The notes: generated by a model from the letters alone, not told the origin. Positions 1-11,920 are shown, counted from the stretch's first letter. The stretch is 64,000 nucleotides of DNA from Buddleja alternifolia (GCA_019426215.1 CM033395.1:17288569-17352568), one strand, 5' to 3'. Translations and numbers: made by a program.

Positions 1-1047
1 TAATTCACAAGTACTTTGTTATTTAAAATAGAAAACAAAAGAATTGAAAATGAAAAAGGACATACATGTACAATGAAGTACCCTTCATTTCTTTGTTGAA
101 CTTAAGTTATTCTTCTGGAATACTCTCTAGCCACCAAATACAAATCCGTAAATTACCTTTTTATCACTAAGCTTAAGTTATTTCCCATTCTACCCTTGAA
201 TCATAAATGGGTCCACCTACGCGTCTCTACATATCCTTCCCCCATCAGACATGTCCTTTTCCATTGCAGAAGAATAAGGTACGTTCTATTGAATACTGAA
301 ACCACATTTTTACTTTGCATAAATCGGGTAAAACAAGGTGTCAAGATTTGTAAATTTTGTATTTTTGTAGTCATCTGACAACGATGACATTAAACTAACT
401 TTTTTTGGGTTTTTTCAGTCAAATTTCGGCGGAGGATTCTAAAAAAACGAGTGACTTTTTCTGGTTTTGCATTATTTTTTAGTTTTGACGTAAATAAACT
501 TTAATCCTTCACAAAATAACTCACAAAGAAGACTTCATTTACTGACTTGTTGCATGTATGTGAAAAGAACATTTCAATATATTCCTGTATTCAGATTGTT
601 GTATTTTTATTATTATTTTGGTTACATCATATTGTTTTATTTGTATGTGCGTATTTAGGTCTAATTCTTTGCTTGGGCTTTGATAATAGTGCATGCATAC
701 TTATTTTAATGTCGATGTGATGATTTAAATTAAATTGGACGACTTTTGCCTTTTTTATGTTTATCTAGAGAATACTGTAACAACAGTCTATTTTAATGAT
801 TTGATCGCGATTCTTAAATATTAATATGTTGAAGAATTATGTTAATATAATCGGTAACTTCTCCGATTTCTTTTAAAGTTTGTATTATGTTTCAATTTTT
901 GGTGTTCACATGATTGTTCAACAAATTTGCAGAATCATGAGTTTGAAGTCCAACTATAATTTTCATTTTTGTTTCAAAATATCCCGATGCCTTCTTACAT
1001 CCATGTTATTATGTAATTAACGAAGAAGCTTCTATGTAGGAGTCAAA
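1..1047. other. AT-rich upstream region, no gene seen
   Basis: No coding region is supported here; the few short open frames are AT-rich noise. A TATGTAG acceptor-like site at 1032-1038 lies ten bases before the ATG of the B3-type pseudogene, so the right end could be a 5' UTR intron of that gene. No promoter element can be placed with confidence. Confidence 0.4.
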
Positions 1048-1972
1048 ATGCCAAGTGCTAGGAAGGACAAGCTAAGTTTCCTTAAGATTCTAGAAGTCCC
1101 CGATTGCTTGGAAGAAATGGTAATTAACATATGCTAATCAACTTTATTAAACTACATTATACGATATTTTGAGTTATACTTTTTCTGAATGCTAAATTAA
1201 AGATTATATATTATTGGTAATGATTGCAGATTATATATTATTGGTAATGTAGATACGCCCCCGTGAATTTGCTCAACGTGCCGACTTGAACATCAGGTCC
1301 CATTTAATAGTTCGGACCATACTCGGCACTTTTGAGTTTGGGGTTGGCCCGTTAATGGAGGACGTTACGTGTTAGAGCGTTATGAGTGGATGCGCTTTGT
1401 TGTCGTTCGCAATTTGAATTTGGTGAACTTGTCTACTTTCGTCATTGTGGTCGGATGGTGTTCGATGCCAAAGTGCTTGACCCAAGCATGTCATCAAAGA
1501 ATTATGATGTTGATGCATTAAGTAGAGAAGGTACTGATTTATTTTGTTTTTTGGTTTGAAATACGTCATTTTCTTCATTTCAAATTTCATTTCTTTAGAC
1601 TCAAGTGATGATGATGATAACGATGACGATGATGACGACGAGGATGAGTTTGATGATGCCATGGAATATGAGGATAATTCTGATGCGGGTGAGGAGCCGA
1701 AAGAGTTTGAGGTGACCGTACTCCCTAGTGGTGGTTATGATTATCATACACCACGTCTTGCATCATTGGTTAGTAATGTACCTATTTTTATTTGAATGTA
1801 CGCTTTACTTGTTCGGTTTCCACTTACGAAAATATTAATCCTAACCCCCCCCCCCTTTATGTACAATGCGTACCTGCACATGCATGGAGGGAATACGGGT
1901 TGTTGACAAAGGAGATTGCTGTGCTCAAGGTTGTTCGTTGTGGTGCTACCAATATGGAAGTTGGTTTTCAGT

Positions 1973-1977
1973 GGAAA
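1973..1977. repeat. Target site duplication GGAAA (left of solo LTR)
   Basis: GGAAA occurs immediately before the LTR here and again immediately after it at 3485-3489. Removing the LTR plus one copy rejoins the B3 reading frame, which confirms the insertion point. Confidence 0.92.
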
Positions 1978-3484
1978 TGTTAGGAAATTTCATATTAGAT
2001 GTTTTGATGATGACAAGATAGGATCTTATGTTAGACCCCCAAAAAAATGTAAGTTTATATTTTCATAGAAGTTATGAATAAGTGTTTGAAAGTTTGTAAT
2101 ATTATTTAGGCTTGTAGTTTTTATCTTTGTAGATTTTAGACTAAGTATTAGATACCAAATCGCTAATAGAATTCTAGGTGAGTTTATTAGAGATGAAGTT
2201 GAAGATCAGCGTCTGAAGTCAAATTAAGATGAAGATTTGTTCTTAGTGACTGTCAAACGCTAAAGGACTATTTCAGGATTTATGGATCAAGCGCTCAAAG
2301 CACTCCAGCGATCAGTATCAGATTCACCTGAAATAATCTCTCAAGTCATGAAGGACTTAAATGCAATCATTGAACGGACATTTATTTCCAACGGGAAATA
2401 AATTCGAATGCATTAAATGCCTCATAAGATCATTAAATGTGATAAGCTATTATGACTTGTGGACAAGCCACATTTTGACTAGGCTGTCAGGTTTTCAGAG
2501 TTCAAGTCTACTCCCGTCCAATCGAAACCTGCAGGATTTCAGGAATGTCAGAGAAAAAGCAGATTCACGCGCCGCGTGAGAGGCACGCTCCTACATATGT
2601 CCAACGGACAAATCCCAAGAATTTCCTATAAATACCTTACCTCCAGCAAACCCTAAAAACAGAGATACATACGTACATACACAAGAAAGTAAAAACTTTG
2701 CTGAAATATTTTCTCAAGAAAAGTTTAGAAACTCTATAGCCAAAATCTTTCAAGCTTTTCACATACATTCCAGACAGTCACAAATATCTCAAACATCTTC
2801 CAAAGAGGAAACCTAAACTATTACTGAGATATTCCAAGTTGTTTAATCTTTTCAAAAACAAACAAAACCTGTGTGACAAACCCTCAACCTTTCATCTGAG
2901 TGAGAAAGTTGTTGAAAACCCTTACAGGCAGTATTTCTAAGTGAGAGAAGCTTGTAGAAGAAGATCTTCATTGGTGCTAAAATCCATGTGATCAAGGAGC
3001 CCGAGATCATTTCACTACTTTACTATCTTGTAGAAGATTCTGTGTGATTCTTTGATAATCAACTTAGTAAATCTCCCTCCAAGTGAAAAAGAAGAAGAAG
3101 GACGGAGCTGGGATTACATCACCCAGTGAACCTTACAATTTCTTGTGTTATTTACTATTATTGTCTTGCTTTATATTCTCTTATTTATTCTGAAAAAGAC
3201 ATACCAATCTGCTAAGCGACTATTTAACCAAAACTGAACGCTAAAGCTTTAAAATCATTTTTGCTGTGCTAACCCTGATTAAGCGATCTAAGTTTTACCC
3301 TACTTTGGTAAATTGCTAAAATCACCAAGTCTAAGTTGTCTTTATTGTAGTGCCTGACCTAGCGCTCAGCTTTCAAAGCGTTCAAATCTTTAAAAGTGAT
3401 ACGAATTTTTGAAGTCGAAAAAGACTTCAGGGTCTATTCAGTCCTCCCCTTCTAGACCCTTTCGTATGCCACTTGGGACCAACA
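1978..3484 (+). mobile_element. Copia solo LTR (same family as copies A and B)
   Basis: This 1,507-bp LTR begins TGTTAGGAAATTTC and ends GGGACCAACA. It matches the LTRs of the Copia copies at 9.2 kb and 23-55 kb, and resembles copy B more than copy A. It is flanked by the direct repeat GGAAA at 1973-1977 and 3485-3489. No internal domain remains, so it is what unequal recombination between two LTRs leaves. It sits inside the second B3 domain of the host gene. A TATAAATA box lies at 2627-2634. Confidence 0.93.
2627..2634 (+). promoter_or_regulatory. TATA box of solo LTR
   Basis: TATAAATA is conserved at the same place in every LTR of this Copia family in the window. It is preceded by an inverted motif (GTCCAACGGAC here). 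It could in principle drive transcription rightward into the B3 fragment. Confidence 0.6.
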
Positions 3485-3651
3485 GGAAAAGCTACGGTCG
3501 CGACAGGAGTGAAGGTACGTACTCGCTCAAGGATGGTTGGCCAGAGTTTGTGAAAGCGGAGAAGGTCAAATGGGGAGATCGTTTGTTGTTTGCGATTGTG
3601 GAGGAATGTGGTGGGAAGGTCAAAATGGATGTGTTAAAATTGCATGATTGA

Positions 3652-4574
3652 CAGTGTGGCTTAGGGTTGAAAAATTGTGGATTTTGTACTATATATTTTG
3701 GATTTTCCTTGCTTTTGTTGATTGTGGATTTTGGACAAATATTACGTATTTTTGCAGTATATAGTGGTAATGTTTTGTGATTTTGGCAACAAATACACGT
3801 CTTTCCCGAAATTGCCTAGGCTATCGAATCGAAATCTTACTTTCGATCTAGTTGTGCTGAATGTCTTGTGACATTCCGAGCGCAACGTGAAATTTCTTCG
3901 AAACTTTTATCGAAACCTGAAATTATCAAAAGTTGATGTCAAACCGAATATGAAAAGTTGATGTCAAACAGAATACAATGCTTTTAATCTATTGAGTTCA
4001 AATTGATTTTGGAAAACATATTCTGTGACAATTGTATGTGTTTTGCTTTAGTGAAGTTGCAAAGATTTTTATTCATAATTCTTTTACTTCCAACTTCTAC
4101 TTATTTTAAATTTTTCCAACCAATATTACTCATACTAATTAAGATAACTCACTATTTAAACATTATATACACAATAGTATAAATGAAAGATACCCAAAGC
4201 TTCATTTATATTTTATTGTTATTTATAAAAAATTCCATGATATCTCTATAATCGAAATCGAAATAATATTTTCGTTGAATGTACACCGAAATCTACAATG
4301 ATACCGATTTGTAATACGTTTATTCGTCCAAACATGTTTGTATAACTTCCGTATCATTAACTTAGGCTACGTTTGTTTATGCTTTTTAGTTAGAAATCTG
4401 AAAATATTTTTGAAAATTTGTACAATGGTGATTTGTGTGAAAATGAAGTATTTTGTGGTGTTTGTGTTTATGTTTTAGTAAAAATTGTATGTTGCTTCAA
4501 ATTTTTGAAATGTGTTAAATCAATTCTGATAGGGTGATGTATGATGTGTTGAATGATTGAGTTAGTTATTTAGA
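3652..4574. other. Intergenic, no gene seen
   Basis: AT-rich sequence after the B3 stop codon. No ORF of interest, repeat boundary or RNA gene is recognisable. Confidence 0.4.
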
Positions 4575-4583
4575 TAATGATTA

Positions 4584-4915
4584 GGGATAATAGCAGACAC
4601 CTCCTCAGTTATGGGGTAATGTGCAATTTGCCCCCCAACTTATTGAAATGTGCGATTTACCCCTCACTTATAAAAAATGTGCACTTCACTCCTTCGGGCA
4701 GCTCGGGCAGATTCATGCACTTCACTTATCATAAAAATTGGACTTTTGCCCCCTGACTTATGAGTTTTGTAGCACTTTACCTCTGCCCGAGCTGCCCGAG
4801 GGAGTGAAGTGCACATTTTTTATAAGTGAGGGGATAAATCGCACATTTCAATAAGTTGGAGGGCAAAGTGTACATCACCCCATAATTGGGGGGGGGGGGT
4901 GTCTGCTATTATCCC
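4584..4915. mobile_element. MULE-like MITE (foldback)
   Basis: A 332-bp element whose ends are long inverted repeats starting GGGATAATAGCAGACACC. The arms (about 4584-4720 and 4780-4915) pair through most of their length around a short centre. It is flanked on both sides by the 9-bp direct repeat TAATGATTA (4575-4583 and 4916-4924). A 9-bp duplication is the hallmark of Mutator-type transposition. There is no coding capacity. One arm carries a G homopolymer near 4888-4899. Confidence 0.82.
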
Positions 4916-4924
4916 TAATGATTA

Positions 4925-5396
4925 TTTGATTCCACAAATAATAAAATTACAAAAACATTTGTAAAGTATGAAAAAGAAATAGATAATGATTGCAGTACAT
5001 TATTTTGATTGATAAATATATGAAATGATAGATATAGTGACTGATATAGTTATATATATAAATAAAAACACATATTATGAATAAAAACACATAATAATAT
5101 ATATTATTATATGTAAATATAATAATACACAACGCCAATCTCCGAAAAGGGGTTTTAATGTTATTTTCGGTCAACTGATTGAAGTGGGCCCATATAGTAA
5201 TTTTTGTAACCCATTGGTTTACTTGGTTGGGTTGTGAGGAAAATACAATTTTCACCCTGATTTTAATTAAAATCGAAATTTAGCCTTCACTTCTTTATAA
5301 CACCCCAAGCACCCATTCTCTCTTTTCTGACCGCACGTGTCCTTTCCCTACCACAACTCTTCATCTCCCAATCTTTCACTTTTGTCCGCTTTATTA
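4925..5396. other. AT-rich intergenic stretch
   Basis: Dominated by short AT and TA runs (about 5045-5130). No gene or element boundary is recognised. Confidence 0.35.
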
Positions 5397-5567
5397 GGGA
5401 AAATACTTGTATAGATCGGATTTTGGCCCCCACTCATGCACCATGTGGATGTAAAAAGACACCTAACTTATTTTTTAATTCAAAATAATATATAAAGTGA
5501 GGTGTTTGTTTTACATACACAAGGTGCATAGGTGGAGCCCAAAACCTGGCTTATACAAGTATTTCCC
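5397..5567. mobile_element. Small foldback MITE, copy 1
   Basis: The two ends form an imperfect inverted repeat beginning GGGAAAATACTTGTATA on the left, with its complement ending at 5567. The arms extend about 70 bp each, and the centre is AT-rich. It is non-coding. A target duplication is not clear by eye, so the superfamily is left open. Confidence 0.6.
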
Positions 5568-5638
5568 TTTTTGAGAGTGAACAGGGAGAAACCCCACCTT
5601 AAGGCAAAATTCGAAGGTACCATTACATTCTTAGGTAC

Positions 5639-5811
5639 GGAAAACATTTGTATACAACGGGTCTTGGGCCTCACCTGTGCACCGTGTTGATGTGATTAAT
5701 ACACATCACTTATTTTATCTACTTGAATTAAAAAATAAGTGATGTGTATTAATCACATCCACATGATGCACAGGTGAGGCCCAAGACCCGGCTTATATAA
5801 AAAAATTTCCT
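5639..5811. mobile_element. Small foldback MITE, copy 2 (related to copy 1)
   Basis: An inverted repeat with arms about 5639-5716 and 5733-5811; GTGATTAATACACATCACTT is part of the stem. The outer arm shares the GGTYTTGGGCYYCACC segment with the neighbouring element at 5397-5567, so they belong to one family. It is non-coding. Confidence 0.6.
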
Positions 5812-6423
5812 TTGGTATATCTGGAAGACCTCCCGTCCAATCACGATAACTAATAAAAAACAACAAGCAAGAACTTGCAATTCCCATGACCCAACGATAA
5901 TTAATATTACCATTTATATGTTTATGTACGTATTTAATGTGCTAAGTTTTTTTTTTTGTTTTAACTTATTATTTCTGTTTTATTTAATTGTAGCATGGCC
6001 AAATTGCGGACATAACCTGTTTTTCAATTATATATATAAGGGGATTTTTTTGGTTAGCGTAAGTGATGTGTAACATAATTTTGCCAGCATGACATAATTT
6101 TGAATAGTGTATCAGTTGGAAATATCGTTATCATGTGTTTTATCTATGAAAATGATTCATATATGTTTCATAACAACAATATGAACGGATACAATTATGT
6201 GCCTGTGTCTCACAATGATTAATCAATAATTAAAGGACTTGTTTGAAATTCTAAATTAAGCTACGGCTAAATGGTTTCGTATTCCTGATCAATGGATTGT
6301 TGTACTTAATACATTCAATTATTTAATATTAATTAATTCATAAACAAGTAATAGTGAATATGGGTGTGGAATTGTTTTTCCAATGAAACAAATAATTTAG
6401 TTATTTACAAATTTATATAATGT

Positions 6424-6426
<3 letters not shown>
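5812..6426. other. Intergenic, no gene seen
   Basis: AT-rich with short homopolymers. Nothing is recognised. Confidence 0.35.

Positions 6427-6457
<31 letters not shown>
6427..6457. repeat. (AT)n microsatellite
   Basis: About 31 bp of uninterrupted AT dinucleotides abutting the left end of the element at 6458. A similar TA run occurs at its right end (8569-8579), as if the element had inserted in a TA repeat. Confidence 0.85.
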
Positions 6458-6459
<2 letters not shown>

Positions 6460-7107
6460 ATATGGACCAAATACATCCCTTGCCATTAAGTAAGATATAA
6501 GACCCAATCTAGGCCTTTGATTCAATTTGATCCCAAGGTCTACATTTAACACATTTAACTGATTTAATAATTTGTTTTAATTATGTAAAGGGCATTTTAG
6601 TCATTAAATTATAACTAACAGATTCAATTTAATACACAGTATCAAATCAAATCTCCAATTTCATGAGCCATAACCAATTTCATTATATTTTTTCCATAAT
6701 CACATATATCAGCAAAATTGATAAGAGATATTTTTTTACCCATTCAATTCATCATCAAATCGATTGTTTTTCAGTAAAATTGATTCGAGATATCGTTTTA
6801 CCTGTTCAATTTATCATCAAATCGGTTGTTTTTCAACAAAATTGATACGACATATTGTTTTTTTCCCGTTCAATTCATCATCAAATCGATTGTTTTTCAG
6901 TAAAATTCGAGATCGGGGCTGTAAAGATCGAAGGATATGCAGAAATCGAATCCTTATTCATCATCTTCTTCTGTTTTCAATTCAATTTTTCTGAATTCTT
7001 CTTCTGTTATCAATTATGAGTCTGCAAATCATCATTAAGCAACTGATCTAATGTAATAGATAGAGTGAATTTGAACAAATGAGTTTCTCTTTATTTCTCT
7101 GTAACGG

Positions 7108-7365
7108 ACCATTATACACTACAATAACAAACCATTATACACTACAATATAAACCATTATACACTGTGAATTTTTATACACAACTATATAGAATGGTATA
7201 ACAAATTGTAGATTAGATTCATTATTATACACTACAATACAAACTATTATACACTATAATACAAACCATTATACATTGTGAATTTTATACACAACTATAT
7301 AAAATGGTAAAATAAATTATAGATTAGATTTATTATTATATACTACAATACAAACCATTGGAAGT
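7108..7365. repeat. Tandem repeat block built on ATTATACACTACAATA
   Basis: About two copies of a unit near 120-140 bp long, each containing CATTATACACTACAATA, then TGTGAATTTTATACACAAC, then GTAGATTAGATT. The same unit recurs at 7649-7830. Units differ by a few substitutions. Confidence 0.7.
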
Positions 7366-7648
7366 CTCCCACAAACCATTGTTTTTCTTCACTAATAGAA
7401 TTTATTTGACGTGTTTTGATGGGTGAACAGCTATAAGGCATTCATTGGTGGTATAAGACAGCAATTTCTATTAATTTTGAAAAAAGTGTAGGCATATTAT
7501 GCAAGCGTGCATATATGTAACTTATCAAAATACACATCAATATATATGATGTATATGCATTACACAAAAATCATATTATTAACACAGGAACTTATAGCAA
7601 GTGTTATCTTCTTCTTTATGGATTCAACTTATAAATCTTATTTTATAG

Positions 7649-7830
7649 AATAGTATAACAAATTATAGATTAGATTTATTATTATACACTACAATACAAA
7701 CCATTATACACTACAATACAAACCATTATACACTGTGAATTTTATACACAACTATATAGAATGGTATAACAGATTATAGATTAGATTCATTATTATACAC
7801 TACAACATAAACCATTATACACTGCAAAAA
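7649..7830. repeat. Second block of the ATTATACACTACAATA repeat
   Basis: One and a half more units of the repeat seen at 7108-7365, separated from it by about 280 bp of unrelated AT-rich sequence. Confidence 0.65.
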
Positions 7831-7835
7831 CTGTT

Positions 7836-8050
7836 TTTGGAATTTGGTCCCAAGCTCTACTTCAATCTTGTAGGAAAGGTCGTTTTAAAAACAACTTAGG
7901 ATACTTATCATAAGTATGCTAAGCACCACTCTCTCGGACCCAAATTCCATCGTTTTAATAGGTTTTTTCGCGTTTTTACGTTTTCAGTCGGATTTTTATT
8001 TTTATTTTTATTTATTTCCATTATTTTCGTACTTTACCTTGTTTATATTT
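7836..8050 (+). repeat. Dispersed module shared with a Gypsy leader
   Basis: About 210 bp that aligns by eye with 33539-33750, in the 5' leader of the 4.7-kb Gypsy element. Shared blocks in the same order include CTGTTTTTG, CAATCTTG, AAAAACAACT, ATAAGTATGCT, CCCAAATTCCATC and CGTACTTTACCTT. Homology stops just before the position of the gag ATG in the Gypsy element. No LTR lies nearby. Confidence 0.6.
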
Positions 8051-8575
8051 ACTGTATATTTGATTATTAACTATTATATAATGGATTAATTAGCTATTGT
8101 ATTCACTGTATAATGGCTTATATGATAGTGTATAATGTAATATAATATGATGTATAATGTGTTCAAATCACTATTGAAAAAATCACTCTTTTCAGAGGAT
8201 TTGCAATCTCGATTTCCAGAAATTTTTTAGAGTTTCAGAATTTTTTTGTGGTGATAATCGAAGGAATTATAGGTTTAATAGGATTCTATAACTTCTTTGA
8301 GTCAATTTTGGTAACAAATCGAGAGATTGTAGGTGAGATTTTCGCAGTTTCAAATGGAGAGATTTCAGGGAAGATTTTATGCCGTTATTTTTGGGAGGAT
8401 GATGCTGTGTAATGAAAAAATTGACAATTATACCCCTTGAGCGAATTAGAACCCATTTTACCGCATGTTTCTGGATTATTTTTGGACTGTTGGATTTAAT
8501 TGATCTAATGGTGTATAATGGGTCTTATATCTTATTTTAGATAGGGTATGTATTAAATCTTGACCCTATATATAT

Positions 8576-9179
8576 ATATGGGGCAAATTATGTGTCATTA
8601 TTTGAGTAGTAAAATTTAATAGGACGTGTATCTTGGACTTGGAAGAGTAAATCCGAAATTTTGCCTACGGACTCATATTCCAAACAACTGAAATTCACAA
8701 ATAATCCCCAACTAACACCACTGTATTAAATATGCAATGTGTGAAATGATTTTTAATTTCTACCCAACTACCTTAATAAAGTGTGAATGAATGTAGATTA
8801 TCTAGATTATCCATTTAAACAAATAACAACTACTTACCAACATTGTTCTCTTTCAACCCCCCATTCCCCTTTCCAGACTAAATCGCTGGTCACCTGAGAT
8901 TTCAGGTAAACTTACTTATAATTTATGTTGTTTTCATTGCCCACTGAAGCATATTTTAATATATTATATCTAGTGTTGAACAAAAGCAAATGTTGATTAT
9001 CAGTTTCGCACAAAATATATAAACATTAGTTTTTTGTTATATCCTTTATAAACCCAATTGGGCAAGACTGTGTTCGCATTTACATTTGGTTTGTTTTTGG
9101 AAGTCGCTTTTTATGCACAGTTTTTCGATGTGTTTTGTTTTTTAATGGGTGATTAAGCACCACTGATTTTTGTTTATGT
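8576..9179. other. Intergenic, possible truncated 5' exon
   Basis: No ORF is supported. A pyrimidine-rich stretch at 8850-8880 followed by a good donor-like site (TTTCAG-GTAAAC at about 8900) could be a leader exon of a gene now interrupted by Copia copy A. That is a weak inference. Confidence 0.2.
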
Positions 9180-10721
9180 TGTATTAGGAATTTCATGTTA
9201 GATGTTTTGATGATGACAATTAGGACTTTGTGTTAGACCCCAAAATATGTAAATTTGATTTTAGTAGAAAATTTGTATAAGTTTTGAAGCGTTAGTTTTG
9301 TAATAGGCCTATTAGGCTTTGTTTTATTTTACTTTAGATTGTTAGGCTAAGTAGTCTTAGGCTGAGCGTCTGATAATTTCTGAGTGAGTTTATCAGTAGT
9401 AAAGTTCGAAGACTCAAGCGCCTGATTTCTGAAAGAAGATAAAAGTCTCCAAGCGTCCAATTGACCAGCTACATCAAGCGTTTCCTTATGGGACAGAAGT
9501 AATTTCACCTGAATTTATTTCTAAGTCCAGAAGGAGTTTAATGCAAATATTCTCAAAGCATTAAGTACCAACGGGTATTTAATTCAAATGCATTAAATGC
9601 TGATAAGAGCATTAAATGTTATAAGCACTTTCAGACGTACGGAGAAGCCACCCTATTGGACTGTCAACTATCTCAGACTGCAGCACCAACTTTTGTGCAG
9701 CAGATTTTCAGGAAAAAGGACAAAAGTTGTTCACTCGCGGAAGTGAGAGACACGCGCCTGTGCATGTGTCAAACGGACACTTTCTCCAAGAATGCCTATA
9801 AATAGGACTTCAACAACAAGTCAAATAGTGAGAACAATTAATCTTCAAGTCAAATTGCTGTTGCATTGAAGTCTCATTCCTTAAACTCTCAAAAAAGCCA
9901 GAATAATCAAGAAAACATTTCCTCTGCTTTTCTTCAATCCTGAGACAGTCAACAAATATCTCAAACATTCTTTTCGAAGAAACCACTTTCCTACTGAGAT
10001 ATTTCCAAGTTGTTTGAACTTCATCAAAATCAAACAAACCGTTTTAGAAAAACCCATCCAAGCCTCGCGATCTGTGTGAAGTCGAAGTTGGATACTTGCA
10101 TCATTTCTGGGTGAAAGAAGCAAGGAGATTGAAGTGATTTGGAGCAGAAATCTGTGTGATCAAGGAACTCAAGTCATCGACATCTATCTCTCCCTATTGT
10201 GTAGAAGATTCTGTGTGATTCTTTGAGAATCACTTTAGTGGATTGCCTCCAAGTGTTCAAGGAGAAGAAGGACGTAGTTGGGATTACATCACCCAACGAA
10301 CCTTACAAATATTGTGTTATTTACTTTTCAGTCAATTCTTTCATATCATATCATTGCATAAATTGATTAAGTAAAATACAATCAAATGCCAAGCAACTAA
10401 GAAACTTCTGGTGACGCTAAAGCTTTCAAAAGAAGACTAGAAAAATCATTTCGCTGTGCAAACACTGATTAAAGAACTGAAAGCTTAAACCCACTCGGTT
10501 AAAGTATTCAAATCTTGGAGTCTAAGTTAACTCTCTAAAAACAGTCTTCATCAGACGCTTAACCTAAGCGTCTATATTTCAAAGTAAATGCTCAGTCAAG
10601 CGTTCACATTTCAAGCGTCCAAAACCTTTTTAATACAAAACCTTTTTGGAGTCGAAAAAGACTTCAGGGTCTATTCAACCCCTCCCTTCTAGACCCTTTC
10701 GTATGCCACTTGGGACCAACA
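9180..10721 (+). repeat. 5' LTR of Copia copy A
   Basis: About 1,542 bp, ending GGGACCAACA directly before the primer site. It starts TGTATTAGGAATTTC, where the 3' copy has TGTTAGGAATTTC, so the exact first base is slightly uncertain. It matches 21487-21909 almost base for base over that length. AAGCGTC/AAGCGCC-type words are frequent. Confidence 0.9.
9797..9804 (+). promoter_or_regulatory. TATA box of copy A 5' LTR
   Basis: TATAAATA within CCTATAAATAGG, about 617 bp into the LTR. It is preceded by an inverted motif around AACGGACAC that is conserved in other LTRs of the family. U3 would be roughly the first 640 bp. Confidence 0.65.
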
Positions 10722-10723
10722 AG

Positions 10724-10740
10724 TGGTATCAGAGCGGTTA
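10724..10740 (+). other. Primer binding site, initiator-Met tRNA type
   Basis: TGGTATCAGAGCGGTTA lies two bases after the LTR end. TGGTATCAGAGC is the usual primer site of plant Copia elements. Confidence 0.92.
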
Positions 10741-10825
10741 AAATTGAAATTTTAAAATTTCCAAGCATAACGGCTTGTTTAGATCCTTTTCTTTCAAAAA
10801 TCTAGTTGCTTTTTAAAATTTAGAA

Positions 10826-11920
10826 ATGGCATTTGCTAAAGTTCCCAAGCTGAACGAATCAAATTATGACACATGGAAAGTCAAAGCATTTACATATCTC
10901 TGTTCATGTGATGATGACATGTGCGATATCATTTCAGATGGGCTAATCAAAATATATAAAGTTATCACAAGAGCACCTGGAGCCACAGAAGAAACTCTCG
11001 ATGGTTACGTTGAAAAACCAAAACAAGAATGGACTCCAGATGAGCGTCGAAGAGCTAACTTGGACAATGTTGGATGTAACGCTCTATATACGGCTATTGG
11101 TGATAATGACAACTTATTTAACAAAATCAAATCTTGCAAAACCACTAAAGAAATATGGGATAAATTAGCTACGATTTGTGGTGGCTCAGCCCAAATCAAA
11201 GAAAACAAACTTTCCATTGCCAAAGAAAAGTTTAATGGATTTAAGATGCTACCCAATGAAACGTTAGAGCAATTGGATATAAGATTTACAGCTCTAGTTA
11301 CAGAACTTACATCGTTGGGAATGGATTTACAGAACCGAGAAATGGTGGTCAAAATCTTTAGAAGCTTACCAAGTAAATTCTTGATGAAGACAATCACTAT
11401 GAGAGAATCAAATATGCTGGATCTTCTAACTCCAGAAGACGCCTTTTCAGAACTAAAAACAGTGATTGAATCTGGAGCGCTTATTGCATCAATCAAGGGC
11501 AAATCGGGTAATAAAGGAAAGAATTCAGATATCAATGAGGAAGAAGAGTTGGCTTTGCTGAATAGATTCAGGAAGTTCTTGAGATATGAAAAGAAAGGAA
11601 AAGGTTTCAATAATCAAGGACAAAGTTCGTATCAAGCGCCCACTCCAGTACAACAACAGTACCAAGCGCCTCAGTATTCTGCTCCTTCACCCCAAGCGCC
11701 TGTTCAATATCAAGCGTCTACTCAAAATCTCTCAACACCCGTGGTCTCAAAGCCACACACTGCAAGGTTATCAAATGAACAAAAGATGAAAACTAATCTT
11801 TGTTATAATTGTGGGAAACCAGGGCACTACCAGGTAAATTGCCCTTATCCAAACGTATCCAAGCCCTCAAGGCAGGATTACTTGGATAGAAACCAATTCA
11901 GGAGCAACCTTCGGCAATAA
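10826..11920 (+). pseudogene. gag: Copia Gag, N-terminal part (ends at nonsense codon)
   Basis: Gag forms the virus-like particle and binds element RNA. Translation from the ATG at 10826 gives MAFAKVPKLNESNYDTWKVK, the typical start of UBN2/DUF4219-type Copia Gag proteins. A helical capsid-like region follows to about residue 240. A Gln/Pro-rich stretch at residues 265-310 is encoded by AAGCGCC-rich DNA. A CCHC zinc knuckle (CYNCGKPGHYQVNC) sits near residue 327. The frame stops at a TAA at 11918. Copy B has CAA there, so the stop is a C-to-T change. Start and family are clear; function is lost. Confidence 0.85.

Larger units (their letters stand above)
1048..3651 (+). pseudogene. B3-domain (REM-like) transcription factor, disrupted
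   Basis: This is the remains of a plant B3 DNA-binding protein with two B3 domains joined by an acidic linker; such proteins act in the nucleus. Exon 1 (1048-1119) opens with MPSARKDK and ends at a GTAATT donor. Exon 2 (1253-1530) holds the first B3 domain: REFAQRADLN, then GRYVLERYEWMRFVV, then ELVYFRHCGRMVFDAKV. These pieces lie in three frames, so two indels are needed near 1355 and 1425. Exon 3 (from 1599) gives an Asp/Glu linker. The second B3 domain starts near 1843 (YVQCVPAHAWREYG), is cut at 1977 by a solo LTR, and resumes at 3490 with SYGRDRSEGTYSLKDGW to the stop at 3649. The intron before exon 2 contains a tandem duplication of about 24 bp (1204-1250). The family call rests on motifs only. 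Confidence 0.75.
6458..8575. mobile_element. Non-autonomous terminal-inverted-repeat element
   Basis: The ends form an imperfect inverted repeat of about 60 bp. The left has AAGTAAGATATAAGACCC at about 6490 and the right has the complement at about 8520; outward of these, ATACATCCC and GGGTATGTAT also match. There is no transposase. The interior has AATTCATCATCAAATCG repeats (6745-6890), direct repeats built on CATTATACACTACAATA (7108-7365 and 7649-7830), and inverted versions (GTGTATAATG) at 8090-8160. The superfamily cannot be assigned because the flanks are TA repeats. Confidence 0.5.

Noticed and set aside
1372..1662. Minus-strand Ser-rich ORF
   Set aside because: It is the antisense of the acidic linker of the B3 gene.
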